Source of the DNA: Parvularculaceae bacterium
GTDB taxonomy: Bacteria; Pseudomonadota; Alphaproteobacteria; Caulobacterales; Parvularculaceae
Direction of reading: 5' to 3'
Assembly: GCA_028284065.1 (NCBI GenBank)
Contig: JANQSJ010000008.1
Location: 372,001-436,000 of the forward strand
DNA length: 64,000 nt
Part shown: positions 1 through 7,443 of the stretch, piece after piece
Position numbering within the stretch: the first letter of the stretch is position 1
Layout of the letters: every line of letters starts with the position of its first letter
Program-made: the position numbers and the translations under genes
The notes under the pieces: generated by a model
What the model saw: the letters and a program-made list of their open reading frames with translations, nothing else
Databases searched by the model: none
What the model was told of the DNA's origin: nothing

Positions 1-549
1 CGCGCGCACGTCGTGTGGCCGGCGATCGGCTGGTTCACGCTCGGCGGCCTCATTGGCGCAGCGCTCGGCGCGCGGCTTTATGTGGACCTGCCGGCCTGGG
101 CGCTCAGGATCGGGGTGGGCGGCTTCGTGCTGGCGACCGCCCTTGGCCCGAAGCCGCAGAGCCTGCGGCCTGGCCCGCGCAGCTTCGCCGCCGTCGGCGC
201 GGTCGGCTCTTTCCTTTCAATGTTCTTCGGCGCCACCGGGCCCATCGCCGCCGCGATGCTCTCCGCGACGGGGTGGGCGCGCCTCAATATCGTCGGCAGC
301 CACGCAGCGGCCATGACCGCGCAGCATGGGATCAAATCGCTCGCCTTCGGCGCGGTCGGCTTCGCGTTCGGGCCATGGGCCGCGATCATCGGCGGCATTG
401 TCGTCGCCGGCGCGCTCGGGTCCTGGGTCGGCTCGAAAATCCTGAAGCGGCTGCCGGAGCGAACATTCCAGCGCGGCCTAAAGGTCGCGCTCGTCGTCGC
501 CGGCAGTTACCTCATCGTTCGAGGACTCATTGATGCGCAGGCGGCCTGA
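1..549 (+). CDS. TauE/SafE-family membrane permease, 3' part
   Basis: The frame is open from the first base of the window to a TGA at 547-549, so this is the C-terminal 182 residues of a gene that starts outside. The protein is almost entirely hydrophobic, with several Gly/Ala-rich membrane segments. It carries the typical TauE/SafE second-half pattern: a Gly-Ala-Thr-Gly-Pro-Ile stretch after a helix ending in SMFFGA, then a conserved His-Gly-Ile-Lys region. Members of this family export or import sulfite, sulfoacetate or other small organic anions across the inner membrane; the substrate here cannot be told. It converges on the next gene, and the two stop codons are only 4 bp apart. GTG at 13 is in frame but is unlikely to be the true start, because the family has a homologous N-terminal half. 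Confidence 0.85.
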   Translation, partial: RAHVVWPAIGWFTLGGLIGAALGARLYVDLPAWALRIGVGGFVLATALGPKPQSLRPGPRSFAAVGAVGSFLSMFFGATGPIAAAMLSATGWARLNIVGSHAAAMTAQHGIKSLAFGAVGFAFGPWAAIIGGIVVAGALGSWVGSKILKRLPERTFQRGLKVALVVAGSYLIVRGLIDAQAA

Positions 550-553
550 ACGC

Positions 554-1171
554 TCAAAACACGTTCAGCGTCTGGCCGGCGAGGCCGATCGGCCAGCGGC
601 CAAATTCAAAGAGCTGGAATTTCGCCGCGAAGGCGTGACTTTCCTGGCCGCCATCGCCCTTGTCGGCCTCTTCGTCGGCGTCCTCTTCAGCGACAAGCGC
701 GAGGAGCGCGCCATGGGCGGCCTGAACGGCGGCGCCCACCGCAAGCTGGCGCACGGCGGGATCGACGACGTCCCAGATGCTCGACGCCTCCTCCACGGCG
801 GCGTCCGCCGCGGTTGAGACGGCGTCCGCCGCTGCTGCTATTGAGAATTTCAGCGCCTCCTCGGACAGGACGTCCAGCGCCCGCGCCGTGACGTCCGCGC
901 GCAGCAGTTCTTCAGCCTCCCAGGCCGGGCTGTTCCAGTCGAGATTTTCAGCCGCCGCGGCGGCGTCCTCCCAGTTCGCCACCACCGCCACATCCGCATG
1001 CGGAAAACCGAGCGCATCCGCAAAGGCCTGCGCCGCGGCGGCGGCGCCGGGCGTCAGCGGCTCGCCGAGATTTGCGAACCATGGGATCGCGTCGAGCCCG
1101 CGCACGAAGGCGCCGACTTTGGCGAGGCCGGGCAGGTCGGCCTCCAGCGCGTCGAATTCGTCGTCATCCAT
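554..1171 (-). CDS. Hypothetical acidic Ala-rich protein
   Basis: A 205-residue protein beginning MDDDEFDALEADLPGL. The start is the ATG at 1171, because the upstream extension of the frame runs through a terminator-like hairpin and reads as low-complexity Arg-rich sequence. The body is very rich in Ala, Asp and Glu and probably helical. It has no signal peptide or membrane segment. A Trp-containing patch lies near residue 70 (VVANWEDAA), and the C-terminus ends with a Phe-Gly-Arg-Trp-Pro-Ile-Gly pattern before the final NVF. I do not recognise a characterised family, and the conserved-looking C-terminal motif suggests a small uncharacterised alphaproteobacterial family. It is convergent with the TauE/SafE gene. 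Confidence 0.65.
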   Translation of the reverse strand: MDDDEFDALEADLPGLAKVGAFVRGLDAIPWFANLGEPLTPGAAAAAQAFADALGFPHADVAVVANWEDAAAAAENLDWNSPAWEAEELLRADVTARALDVLSEEALKFSIAAAADAVSTAADAAVEEASSIWDVVDPAVRQLAVGAAVQAAHGALLALVAEEDADEEADKGDGGQESHAFAAKFQLFEFGRWPIGLAGQTLNVF

Positions 1172-1253
1172 CAGTCGCAACCATTTTCCCGGGTCGAACG
1201 GCCGATCAACCCGGCTGACAATTCGCCCGGCAATCCCCCCCCGAAACGAAAAA

Positions 1254-1277
1254 GCGCCCGGTCCGAAGACCGGGCGC
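1254..1277 (-). terminator. Rho-independent terminator
   Basis: A perfect 10-bp stem, GCGCCCGGTC and its complement, closes a CGAA loop (UUCG on the minus-strand RNA). On the minus strand it is followed directly by five T residues (1249-1253). It would end transcription coming from the lolA side or from the candidate small RNA, 83 bp before the start of the hypothetical gene at 1171. Confidence 0.85.
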
Positions 1278-1400
1278 CAAGCTGCGCTGTTGCGCCTGCG
1301 CCGGGAGGGGATGTTCCGGCGTCGGTGGGCGCCCACGGACCTGCTAGCGGGGGGGCAACGCTGGTCCTCGGTATGGCCGCCCAAGCACTGTTACCTTAAA
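1254..1400 (-). ncRNA. Candidate structured small RNA ending in an intrinsic terminator
   Basis: The 307 bp between the hypothetical gene and lolA contain a GC-rich, hairpin-dense stretch on the minus strand. Read leftwards it has a GGACC/GGTCC stem enclosing AGCG/CGCT, a self-complementary GTGGGCGCCCAC, a GCCGG/CCGGC stem, and finally the terminator at 1254-1277. A possible promoter (TTGAAT, 17 bp, CTATGG) spans about 1407-1435 inside an A/T-rich patch. It lacks the GGAAG-type loop of SRP RNA, and I could not match it to 6S RNA or a riboswitch. It could be a free-standing RNA, the leader of the downstream hypothetical gene, or the lolA 3' end. Confidence 0.35.
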
Positions 1401-1478
1401 TCCGCACCATAGTAGTTTTCAAGCAAAAAATTCAAAAAACACTTGCCTGTGACGAAGTGGCAAGAAGGCGCGCGACGG

Positions 1479-2243
1479 TCAGCGGTTCAGAAACTCGCCG
1501 CCTGCGTCGGGCACGCGAAACTGTCGGTTGGCGATCTTTACGCCCTCCTCCACGCGCTCCAGAGACACGACCGTTAAGCGCCCTTGCGGGTCGAGGACCG
1601 CCCATTCGCGCAGCTTCAATTCCGGCGCCTCGAAGATCAGGGTGATCTCGCCTTCGGTCTCGCCTTCCGGGTCGATCAAGGTGACGTCTACGGCGCCGGG
1701 ATAACGATTGACGCCGGCGACGCTCAGCTCATCCGCAGTCAAATCTTTGGTCAGCAGATAGCGAAGCGGCGTCGTCCTGATGGGGTAAAGGTCCGTCGTG
1801 TCGAGGTCATTGTCGCGCACATAGACATTTCCTTGCGTCGCCACGATGACGAGCGGCGGCTCGTCTTCGCCCGCATACTCCATGCGCAGTTGCCGCGGCC
1901 GGCGCAGCCAAAGATCGCCTTCGGACACCGCGCCCGACGGCGAAACCTGAATAAACTCCGCTTGCAGCGTCGTCAGCGCCTGCAGATAGCCGACGACGCG
2001 GTCGACGATCTCCTCATCGCTCTCGTCCGCGAACGTTACGAGTTCAGGCGCCTCAGGATCGATGAGGGCGTCGCCGCCCGGCGTCTCTTCAACGCCTTCG
2101 GCGGGCGCAGCTTGGGCGGCGGGCGCTTCGAAAGCCGCGTCAGCGGCGGTTTCGACGGCGCCGTCCGCCTCCTGCGCGATGGCGTTTGCGGCGAGCAACG
2201 CCCCGGCGAAGCCTGCGGCGAGCGTGGCTGGCGTGAACATCAT
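1479..2243 (-). CDS. lolA: LolA-like outer-membrane lipoprotein carrier protein
   Basis: A 254-residue periplasmic protein. The start at 2243 follows a good GGAGG five bases upstream. An N-terminal signal peptide ends near the Ala-Gln-Glu at residues 23-25 (ANAIAQE). Next comes an Ala/Glu/Pro-rich linker to about residue 75, then the LolA fold: an RVVGYLQALTTLQAEFIQ helix, a GDLWLRRPRQLRMEYAG strand pair and a later LYPIRTTPLRYLL segment. LolA takes lipoproteins from LolCDE at the inner membrane and hands them to LolB at the outer membrane. The acidic linker after the signal peptide is longer than in enterobacterial LolA. Specialised LolA paralogues exist, so lipoprotein transport in general is surer than being the only LolA. 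Confidence 0.82.
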   Translation of the reverse strand: MMFTPATLAAGFAGALLAANAIAQEADGAVETAADAAFEAPAAQAAPAEGVEETPGGDALIDPEAPELVTFADESDEEIVDRVVGYLQALTTLQAEFIQVSPSGAVSEGDLWLRRPRQLRMEYAGEDEPPLVIVATQGNVYVRDNDLDTTDLYPIRTTPLRYLLTKDLTADELSVAGVNRYPGAVDVTLIDPEGETEGEITLIFEAPELKLREWAVLDPQGRLTVVSLERVEEGVKIANRQFRVPDAGGEFLNR

Positions 2244-2534
2244 GTCGCCTCCTTAGGGTCACGGATGTAGCGGCGCGCGGGAAAAGACCAAGCCGCCTCT
2301 ACTCGGCCCAATTGACCCGTGCGACAAGGCGGAACGATCCTCTTCGCGGGGCGAAATCATGGCGCCCGATCGCGCGGATGTGAACGCCGCGCCCGCCTGA
2401 TCGCCTTGGCCGCCAGAGCGCCGGGCGAAAAAATAGCGTTCGTTTTCTCGCATAACCCGGCGCGGCGGCGAAAGACTCCAGATCATCTGGCGATTTCGAT
2501 TAACTGCCCGATGATCTAGCCTGAGTGGATGCCT

Positions 2535-2708
2535 ATGGACACGAAGCGACGCCGCGCCTTCACCAAGAAGAACCTGCCGGAGAAGACCTGCTGCGTGTGC
2601 GGACGGCCCTTCGCCTGGCGAAAAAAGTGGGCGCGCGACTGGCCGGCGGTGAAATACTGCTCCGAGAAATGCCGGCGAACGCGTACGGGAATTGCGCCGA
2701 AGGGCTAA
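2535..2708 (+). CDS. DUF2256 small zinc-finger protein
   Basis: A 57-residue basic protein starting [17 protein letters not shown]. It carries two CxxC-type pairs: CCVCG at residues 19-23 and C42/C46 in YCSEKCRR. The WRKKWARDW stretch is diagnostic of the DUF2256 family, small putative zinc-binding proteins of unknown function often found near cryptochrome/photolyase genes. No photolyase is visible in this window. The TAA stop at 2706-2708 is the first triplet of the 186-bp repeat that follows, so the repeat may have trimmed or replaced the natural 3' end. No strong ribosome binding site is visible before the ATG. Confidence 0.85.
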   Translation: MDTKRRRAFTKKNLPEKTCCVCGRPFAWRKKWARDWPAVKYCSEKCRRTRTGIAPKG

Positions 2709-2891
2709 GAGCCTGTTTGAGATTGGCTGTGACCCACTCGGCGACAGATAGTCAGACGTTCGTTTCCCCGCGACGATATGGTTCAGGCTCTTAGTCTATA
2801 AGACACAGAGCCCGAACCGGCCTTTGCGTCTGCCGGCGCACGTCTGATTATCCGATCACGGGGGACTTTGCCGGCTTTTTCAACCGGGCTC
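2706..2891. repeat. 186-bp palindromic repeat, copy 1
   Basis: First copy of a tandem pair. The unit is made of two roughly 85-bp modules facing each other. Module one runs from AAGAGCCTG to CAGGCTCTT; module two runs from AGAGCCCG to CGGGCTCT. Each module has imperfect inverted ends, and the modules share an internal GATAATCAGACG-like core in opposite orientation. The repeat could fold into two large hairpins. It resembles BIME/REP-like intergenic elements rather than an insertion sequence, as there is no open frame. Confidence 0.8.
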
Positions 2892-3080
2892 TAAGAGCCT
2901 GTTTGAGATTGGCTGTGACCCACTCGGCGACAGATAATCAGACGTTCGTTTCCCCGCGACAGTATGGTTCAGGCTCTTAGTCTATAAGACACAGAGCCCG
3001 AACCGGCCTTTGCGTCTGCCGACGCACGTCTGATTATCCGATCACGGGGGACTTTGCCGGCTTTTTCAAACGGGCTCTAA
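2892..3080. repeat. 186-bp palindromic repeat, copy 2
   Basis: Second tandem copy at a period of exactly 186 bp. It differs from copy 1 at only a handful of bases, for example AGATAATCAG against AGATAGTCAG and CAACGGGCT-type changes at the right end. Its right end overlaps the TAG stop of the Trm112-like gene (3077-3079 on the minus strand). The few differences suggest a recent duplication or ongoing conversion. Confidence 0.8.
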
Positions 3081-3379
3081 CGCGCCTTCAGGCGCGCAAG
3101 CTCCGACTCCTCCAGCGGCCGCGCCTCGCCCATCAGCATGATCGGCACGCCGTCGCGGATCGGGAAGGCGACGCCCGCCGCGGCGCTGACGAGTTCGCCG
3201 CGCGCCCGGTCGTAGATGAGAGGCTTCTTGGTGCTCGGGCAAACGAGGATTTCGAGCAGCTTCGGATCGACTTCCGCGACCACGCCGGCTTCCGCCCCGG
3301 CGCCGCTTTTCGGCCCGCCCGCTGGGCTTTCCGGCGCATGTTCCGGCGCGCCTTCCGACCCCTGCTCTTCCGTCGTCAT
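3077..3379 (-). CDS. Trm112-family protein (YcaR-like)
   Basis: A 100-residue protein. The first ~37 residues are a Glu/Gly/Ala/Pro-rich, probably disordered extension. The rest is a Trm112 domain: [17 protein letters not shown], then an LVS strand, then the conserved [11 protein letters not shown] near residue 75. Eukaryotic and archaeal Trm112 activates methyltransferases; bacterial members are small, poorly characterised proteins. The gene is the third in a minus-strand operon behind the Lon-N-like gene (21 bp gap). The TAG stop is formed by the end of the neighbouring palindromic repeat, so the last residues may have been changed by repeat insertion. Confidence 0.85.
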   Translation of the reverse strand: MTTEEQGSEGAPEHAPESPAGGPKSGAGAEAGVVAEVDPKLLEILVCPSTKKPLIYDRARGELVSAAAGVAFPIRDGVPIMLMGEARPLEESELARLKAR

Positions 3380-3400
3380 GCAAACCCTCTCAATCGCAGC

Positions 3401-4054
3401 CTATTGCAGCGGCGTGTCGCCGCCGTCTTCGCCGCTCGACATTTCCATGAGGGCGATGAGGCAATCGGCGCGGTCGGCTGCGTTCGGCGCTTCAAGGAGC
3501 GCCTGTTTTTCATTCGGCGCGAACGGACAACCCATCGCCAGCGACACGATCAGCGACTGGCTCGGGGCCTCGGTGACCGCCGCCCAGTCCGTCTTCAGAC
3601 CTTCTGAGTCCAGATACTCCCGCATCGCCTCCTCGAGCCGCTCCCGATCGACAAGCTCGGTGGACGGATCGGCGCCGGAATCGACGGAGAAATCGGAATA
3701 GTCGGCGCGCGCCGTCCGGTAGGGCGTGTCGTTCGTCGTCTCCTCGACCATGCGAAACCGCCGCACGCCCGTCAGATTGATGAGATAGCGGCCGTCGTCC
3801 GTTTCGTTAAAGCCGGTCAACCGGCCGGCGCAGCCAACGCCATAAAGCGGCGACGCGTCCTCCGCGTCGCCATTGCGCGGCTGGATCATTCCGATCATCC
3901 GCGCGCCGGCAAGCGCATCGTCCACCATTCTGAGATAGCGCGGCTCAAATATATTGAGCGGCAATTGCCCGCCCGGCAGAAGAAGCGCGCCCGCCAAGGG
4001 AAATATCGGAATGACGTCCGGCAAAGGCGCGCGACGGCCAGGCGGTTCGTACAT
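3401..4054 (-). CDS. LON peptidase N-terminal (substrate-binding) domain protein
   Basis: 217 residues made almost entirely of a LON-N domain: IPIFPLAGALLLPGGQLPLNIFEPRYLRMVDDAL at the start (quoted in parts as IPIFPL and NIFEPRYLRM), followed by a GCAGRLTGFNETDDGRYLINLTGVRRF-like strand series around residue 80-100. It lacks the AAA and protease parts of Lon. Such stand-alone proteins are common in Alphaproteobacteria, have no settled function and are thought to bind unfolded substrates. It lies 36 bp after the thioredoxin/TPR gene and 21 bp before the Trm112-like gene. The operon layout suggests a shared role in protein quality control, but that is inference. Confidence 0.88.
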   Translation of the reverse strand: MYEPPGRRAPLPDVIPIFPLAGALLLPGGQLPLNIFEPRYLRMVDDALAGARMIGMIQPRNGDAEDASPLYGVGCAGRLTGFNETDDGRYLINLTGVRRFRMVEETTNDTPYRTARADYSDFSVDSGADPSTELVDRERLEEAMREYLDSEGLKTDWAAVTEAPSQSLIVSLAMGCPFAPNEKQALLEAPNAADRADCLIALMEMSSGEDGGDTPLQ

Positions 4055-4090
4055 ATCCAGTCGTCTCCTTTGCCGCGCCCGCCGCCCGCG

Positions 4091-5077
4091 CTAAGCGAAC
4101 AGGATTGAGGAAAGCCGTCGGCGCGCTTTCACCGCAGCAGGATGAGCAGGGCCCAGCGCATCGAACACGGACAGAATCTTTCGCCGCGCCGCGCCGTCGT
4201 TCCAGTCAGGGTCGGCCGCGACAAGCGCAAGGAGCGCATCAAGGCCGCCCTGCATGTCGCCGACGCCGATAAGGCCCTCGGCGAAGGCGAGCCGCGCGGC
4301 GAAGTCGTCGGGGGTTCGCTCCGCCGCGGCCTGCAACTCGGCAAGCTCCGCAGGCCCGAGGTCAGGCCGCGCCAGCGCCAATGACGCCTTGACGCCCTCC
4401 GCTGTCGGATCGTTCTGCTCTTCTTCGGTAAGCGAATCGAAAATCGCCTGCGCCTGGGCGACGTCGCGAAGGGCGAGCTGGCACTTTGCGAGCCCCACCA
4501 ACGCGCGCAGCCGCAATGGCGAAAGGCCAGCCTCCGGCGGCGCCTGCTCGATCGCCTGGGCGATCGCCGCATAGGTGTCCGCCGCTTCCGCCGCGCGCCC
4601 ATCGCCGAGCGCGGCGTCCGCCGCCTCAAGCGCCGCGTCGATGTCAGGTCCGCCCGCCTGCGCCCCCGTTGCGCCGTCCCGCAGCGACATCAGTCGGTCG
4701 ACGAACGCTTTCACTTCGCTCTCAGGTATCGCCCCCTGGAATCCATCCACGGGCCGGCCCTGGAAAAAGGCGTAGACGGTCGGAACGGACTGGATGCGCA
4801 ACTGCGAGGCGAGCATCTGGTTCTTGTCGATGTCGACCTTGGCGAGCGTTACGGCGCCGCCGGCCGCCCCTACCGCCGCCTCCAGCATCGGCGTCAACGT
4901 TTTGCAGGGGCCGCACCAGGTCGCCCAGAAATCCACGATCACCGGCGCGGCCATGGACGCCTCGAGCACGTCGCGCTCGAAGGTCTCTATCGAAACGTCC
5001 TTTATCGACGCGCCAGCGCCGTCGCCTGCGGCCACGCCGCCCGCCGCGCCGCCCCGCGCTCCGATGATGTCAGTCAT
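4091..5077 (-). CDS. Thioredoxin-TPR co-chaperone (CnoX/YbbN-like)
   Basis: 328 residues from the ATG at 5077; the longer frame upstream adds an implausible Gln/Gly-rich lead. A Gly/Ala-rich N-terminus is followed by a thioredoxin domain (about residues 25-135) with the redox motif WCGPC at 54-58 (Cys55, Cys58). The C-terminal half, about 155-328, is made of Ala-rich helical TPR-like repeats. This is the architecture of CnoX/YbbN, a chaperedoxin that protects clients from oxidation and hands them to GroEL. E. coli CnoX has lost the second Cys (SxxC), whereas this copy keeps both, so it may be an active oxidoreductase. It is first in a three-gene operon with the Lon-N and Trm112-like genes. 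Confidence 0.88.
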   Translation of the reverse strand: MTDIIGARGGAAGGVAAGDGAGASIKDVSIETFERDVLEASMAAPVIVDFWATWCGPCKTLTPMLEAAVGAAGGAVTLAKVDIDKNQMLASQLRIQSVPTVYAFFQGRPVDGFQGAIPESEVKAFVDRLMSLRDGATGAQAGGPDIDAALEAADAALGDGRAAEAADTYAAIAQAIEQAPPEAGLSPLRLRALVGLAKCQLALRDVAQAQAIFDSLTEEEQNDPTAEGVKASLALARPDLGPAELAELQAAAERTPDDFAARLAFAEGLIGVGDMQGGLDALLALVAADPDWNDGAARRKILSVFDALGPAHPAAVKARRRLSSILFA

Positions 5078-5200
5078 CCGTCGTCCTGATCCCTGCCCTT
5101 GCCCCTCGCTATCGTCCACATAAATGATGGCGAGGGGCCAAGAATACAACATTTCCCGCCGCAGGACGCGCCCGCCGCGCCCTGCCAGGCGCTGAACGCT

Positions 5201-5737
5201 CTAGTCGGCAAGCGGGGAGGCCGCATCGAGCGTCACCGGCGCATAGCCGGCGTCGCGCGCGAAGGCCAATATGGCGTCAGGCGCGACAGATGTGGACGCC
5301 GTGTTGCGCAAGGGGTGAAACCAGACGGCGTCAAACGCGAGCAATCGCGTATCAAAGGCCACCGCCGCGAGGGCCGGCGCGGGCGCGTTCATGAGCGCGA
5401 ACGGCGTCACCGAGCCAGGCGCAACGCCGAGAGTGTCGATCATCGCCTCAGGCCGGGCGAAGGACAGTCGCCCCCTGGACCCCAGCGCCTTGCCGACGCC
5501 CACAAGATCCACGTCCGTGTCGCAATGCGCCACGACAAGATAGTGGGCGCGCTTCTTATCCCTGACGAACAGATTTTTCGAATGGCCGCCCGGCATGTCG
5601 GACTTGAACGCCCTGCCCTCGTCCACCGTCATGATGGGCGGGTGCAGGACGGTGCGGTGGGCGAACCCAAGCGTGTCCAGCCGCCGGGCGACGCGCGCCC
5701 GGTCCGTGGCGTCGTCCGAATCCTCGCCGTTCATCAT
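5201..5737 (-). CDS. Prolyl-tRNA editing protein (ProXp/YbaK-EbsC domain)
   Basis: 178 residues. I place the start at the ATG at 5737, with AAGGGAG upstream, rather than the TTG 36 bases earlier. The protein is a single YbaK/aa-tRNA deacylase domain. It has FKSDMPGGHSKNLFVRDKK around residue 45-60, including the GGHSKNL motif of prolyl-tRNA deacylases, and LSFARPEAMIDTLGVAPGSVTPF in the middle. The family removes wrongly attached Ala (or Cys) from tRNA-Pro in trans; the GGHSKNLF form is closest to ProXp-ala/PrdX. It lies just before the tRNA-Gly gene on the opposite strand. Confidence 0.87.
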   Translation of the reverse strand: MMNGEDSDDATDRARVARRLDTLGFAHRTVLHPPIMTVDEGRAFKSDMPGGHSKNLFVRDKKRAHYLVVAHCDTDVDLVGVGKALGSRGRLSFARPEAMIDTLGVAPGSVTPFALMNAPAPALAAVAFDTRLLAFDAVWFHPLRNTASTSVAPDAILAFARDAGYAPVTLDAASPLAD

Positions 5738-5833
5738 CGGCCCCGCCGCTCCCTTGCTTGCGCGCCTTGCCAACCCAAAGGCGATCGGGCATATCGCTCC
5801 TCCGCTTGGCGCTCAAGCGGCCGATCTGGAGAC

Positions 5834-5908
5834 GCGGGCGTAGCTCAGGGGTAGAGCATCACCTTGCCAAGGTGAGGGTCGTGCGTTCGAATCGCATCGC
5901 CCGCTCCA
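5834..5908 (+). tRNA. tRNA-Gly (anticodon GCC)
   Basis: A complete cloverleaf. The acceptor stem GCGGGCG pairs with CGCCCGC. The D arm is GCTC-AGGGGTA-GAGC. The anticodon arm is TCACC-TTGCCAA-GGTGA with anticodon GCC. The variable loop is short, the T arm is GTGCG-TTCGAAT-CGCAT, the discriminator is T, and CCA is encoded. Confidence 0.97.
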
Positions 5909-6925
5909 GCGCGGATTCCTCGGGAAAGACTTCTCGCACGACGATTATTCGGCGGGCCCTTTGTATCGGCCTCACCTAGTATTGGCCTCTCCACTTTTCA
6001 CGCAATCTTTCGACTTACTTCGAGAGCGAGTTCCGCAGCGCGCAGGCAAGAGCCCCACATCTGAAGTCGCGCTGCGGCAGGCGGTACTCGGCTGTCGTCG
6101 CGCCTTCAATTCCGCAACTTCCAGCAGGTCTTAGGTTGAGCCTTTGGCGGACCTTAGCCGCCGGCTTGACGCCTGCAATGAACGCACAAAAAATGGGTCA
6201 ACGCTTGCGTCAACACTGGCCTCTTCGCGCTCCGGGCGGTCAAGGCTTAAAGGCGCCCAAGAACAAACCAAGTGTATTAGATCAGATAACCCGTTCGGAT
6301 TGATAGTATTTTGCGCGACCCTCGTCGCACGCCTCGGCCGAATTACGCCATGCTTGCGAAAACGCGTCCCGTCGGAACATCACATTGGGGAGCTACGCAT
6401 TTCTGATGCTGCGGCGCTAACCGTTTCGGCGGTTAGCTTTGGTGGACGAAGGGCGCGGATCATCGCGAGCCGAAACGGAGGCGAATTGCGGCCGAAACGA
6501 CTCCCGCGTTGCGCGCGGTTCAGCTGCTTGCGCCGCTGTAATCGAGATTGACTCGCCTTAAGGCAGGAAGTAGGGCCTAACAAGAAGTTAAGCAGGACGT
6601 TCATAGTCGTATTAGTTGGGGGGGCGATGTCCTTTGTGCGTTAGTGGGCGTTCGGGGATCAAGATTTTGGGCGTCGGCTTGACGCAAGCGACATTGGGTT
6701 CTTCACGGCAAGCTCCAATGTGTGCGACGTTGCTCGCTTCGCCTGATCCCCCTCGACCCACTCTCTCGACTCATCCTTACCGTCTCGATGCGCGATAGCG
6801 TCTTGCCGGGTATGCGCTTCTCCTTAATGAGGCGTCGCCGATGAGGGCAAGCGGCTTCATTTTTGGCGCGTAAATTGAATACCGCGCATGCAAAGGCGGC
6901 CGGTTTTACTTGGAGTGTGAAGTTT
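5909..6925. other. About 1 kb without a recognisable gene, after tRNA-Gly
   Basis: The longest gap of the window. Short open frames occur (for example 6144-6551 plus), but they read as low-complexity Arg/Ser/Leu sequence without start signals. Base composition looks less GC-rich than the surroundings in places, with A/T-rich patches around 6250-6310 and 6570-6620. I found no second copy of the tRNA 3' end that would mark an integrated element. The last 100 bp must carry the csgF promoter. The stretch may be a decayed insertion next to the tRNA. Confidence 0.5.
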
Positions 6926-7351
6926 ATGAGAATCTGCATCGGACTTCTTGGCGGCGTACTTTTGTCAGGCGCCGCATCGGCGCAGGAGCTGGTGTATCAG
7001 CCGGTCAACCCGTCCTTCGGCGGCAACCCGTTTAACTCCGCGCACCTTCTGTCGATTGCGAATGCGCAAAACGATTTTGAGCCGGAAGAGGACGACGCGG
7101 CGGACGCGGGATCGTCCGATGTCGACCGGTTCGTCCGATCGCTTCAGAGCAGATTGCTGTCGTCGCTCTCAAGCGAAGTCGCCGATGCCATCTTCGGCGA
7201 GGACGCGCAGGATGAAGGCCGGATCGAGTTTGGCGACCAGACAATCGAGTTTGCGCGCAGTCTGGAAGGAATCACCCTGACGATCACGGAACTGGGAGGA
7301 GAGCAGACCGTCATCACCGTGCCGACATTGATAACCGAACCGGTCAATTAA
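6926..7351 (+). CDS. csgF: Curli assembly/transport component CsgF
   Basis: 141 residues from the ATG at 6926, with GGAG nine bases upstream; the longer frame adds a non-secretory lead. A signal peptide (about 1-20) ends ASAQE. Mature CsgF begins with ELVYQPVNPSFGGNPFNSAHLL, matching the conserved N-terminal segment that plugs into the CsgG pore (LVYQPVNPSFGGNP). The remainder is Asp/Glu-rich with a C-terminal strand region. CsgF sits at the outer surface, docks on the CsgG channel and couples secretion to nucleation of curlin fibres. csgG follows 92 bp downstream on the same strand. CsgE, usually encoded just before csgF, is not seen. Confidence 0.93.
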   Translation: MRICIGLLGGVLLSGAASAQELVYQPVNPSFGGNPFNSAHLLSIANAQNDFEPEEDDAADAGSSDVDRFVRSLQSRLLSSLSSEVADAIFGEDAQDEGRIEFGDQTIEFARSLEGITLTITELGGEQTVITVPTLITEPVN

Positions 7352-7443
7352 TCGAGGCTGAGCGACGCAGGAGACAAGCAAGTAGCCTCAGACCAAAGGT
7401 CGGGGAAGTGGCGCAACCGATTAGGGTGCGCCTGTGAGTAGGG

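Noticed and set aside
1254-1400. Structured region as SRP (4.5S) RNA
   Set aside because: The conserved GGTCxGGxCCGGAAGG-type apical loop and the AGCAG element are absent on both strands.
6144-6551. 135-codon plus-strand frame in the gap before csgF
   Set aside because: Composition is Arg/Ser/Leu-rich, with no ribosome binding site, signal or family pattern; it is probably chance.
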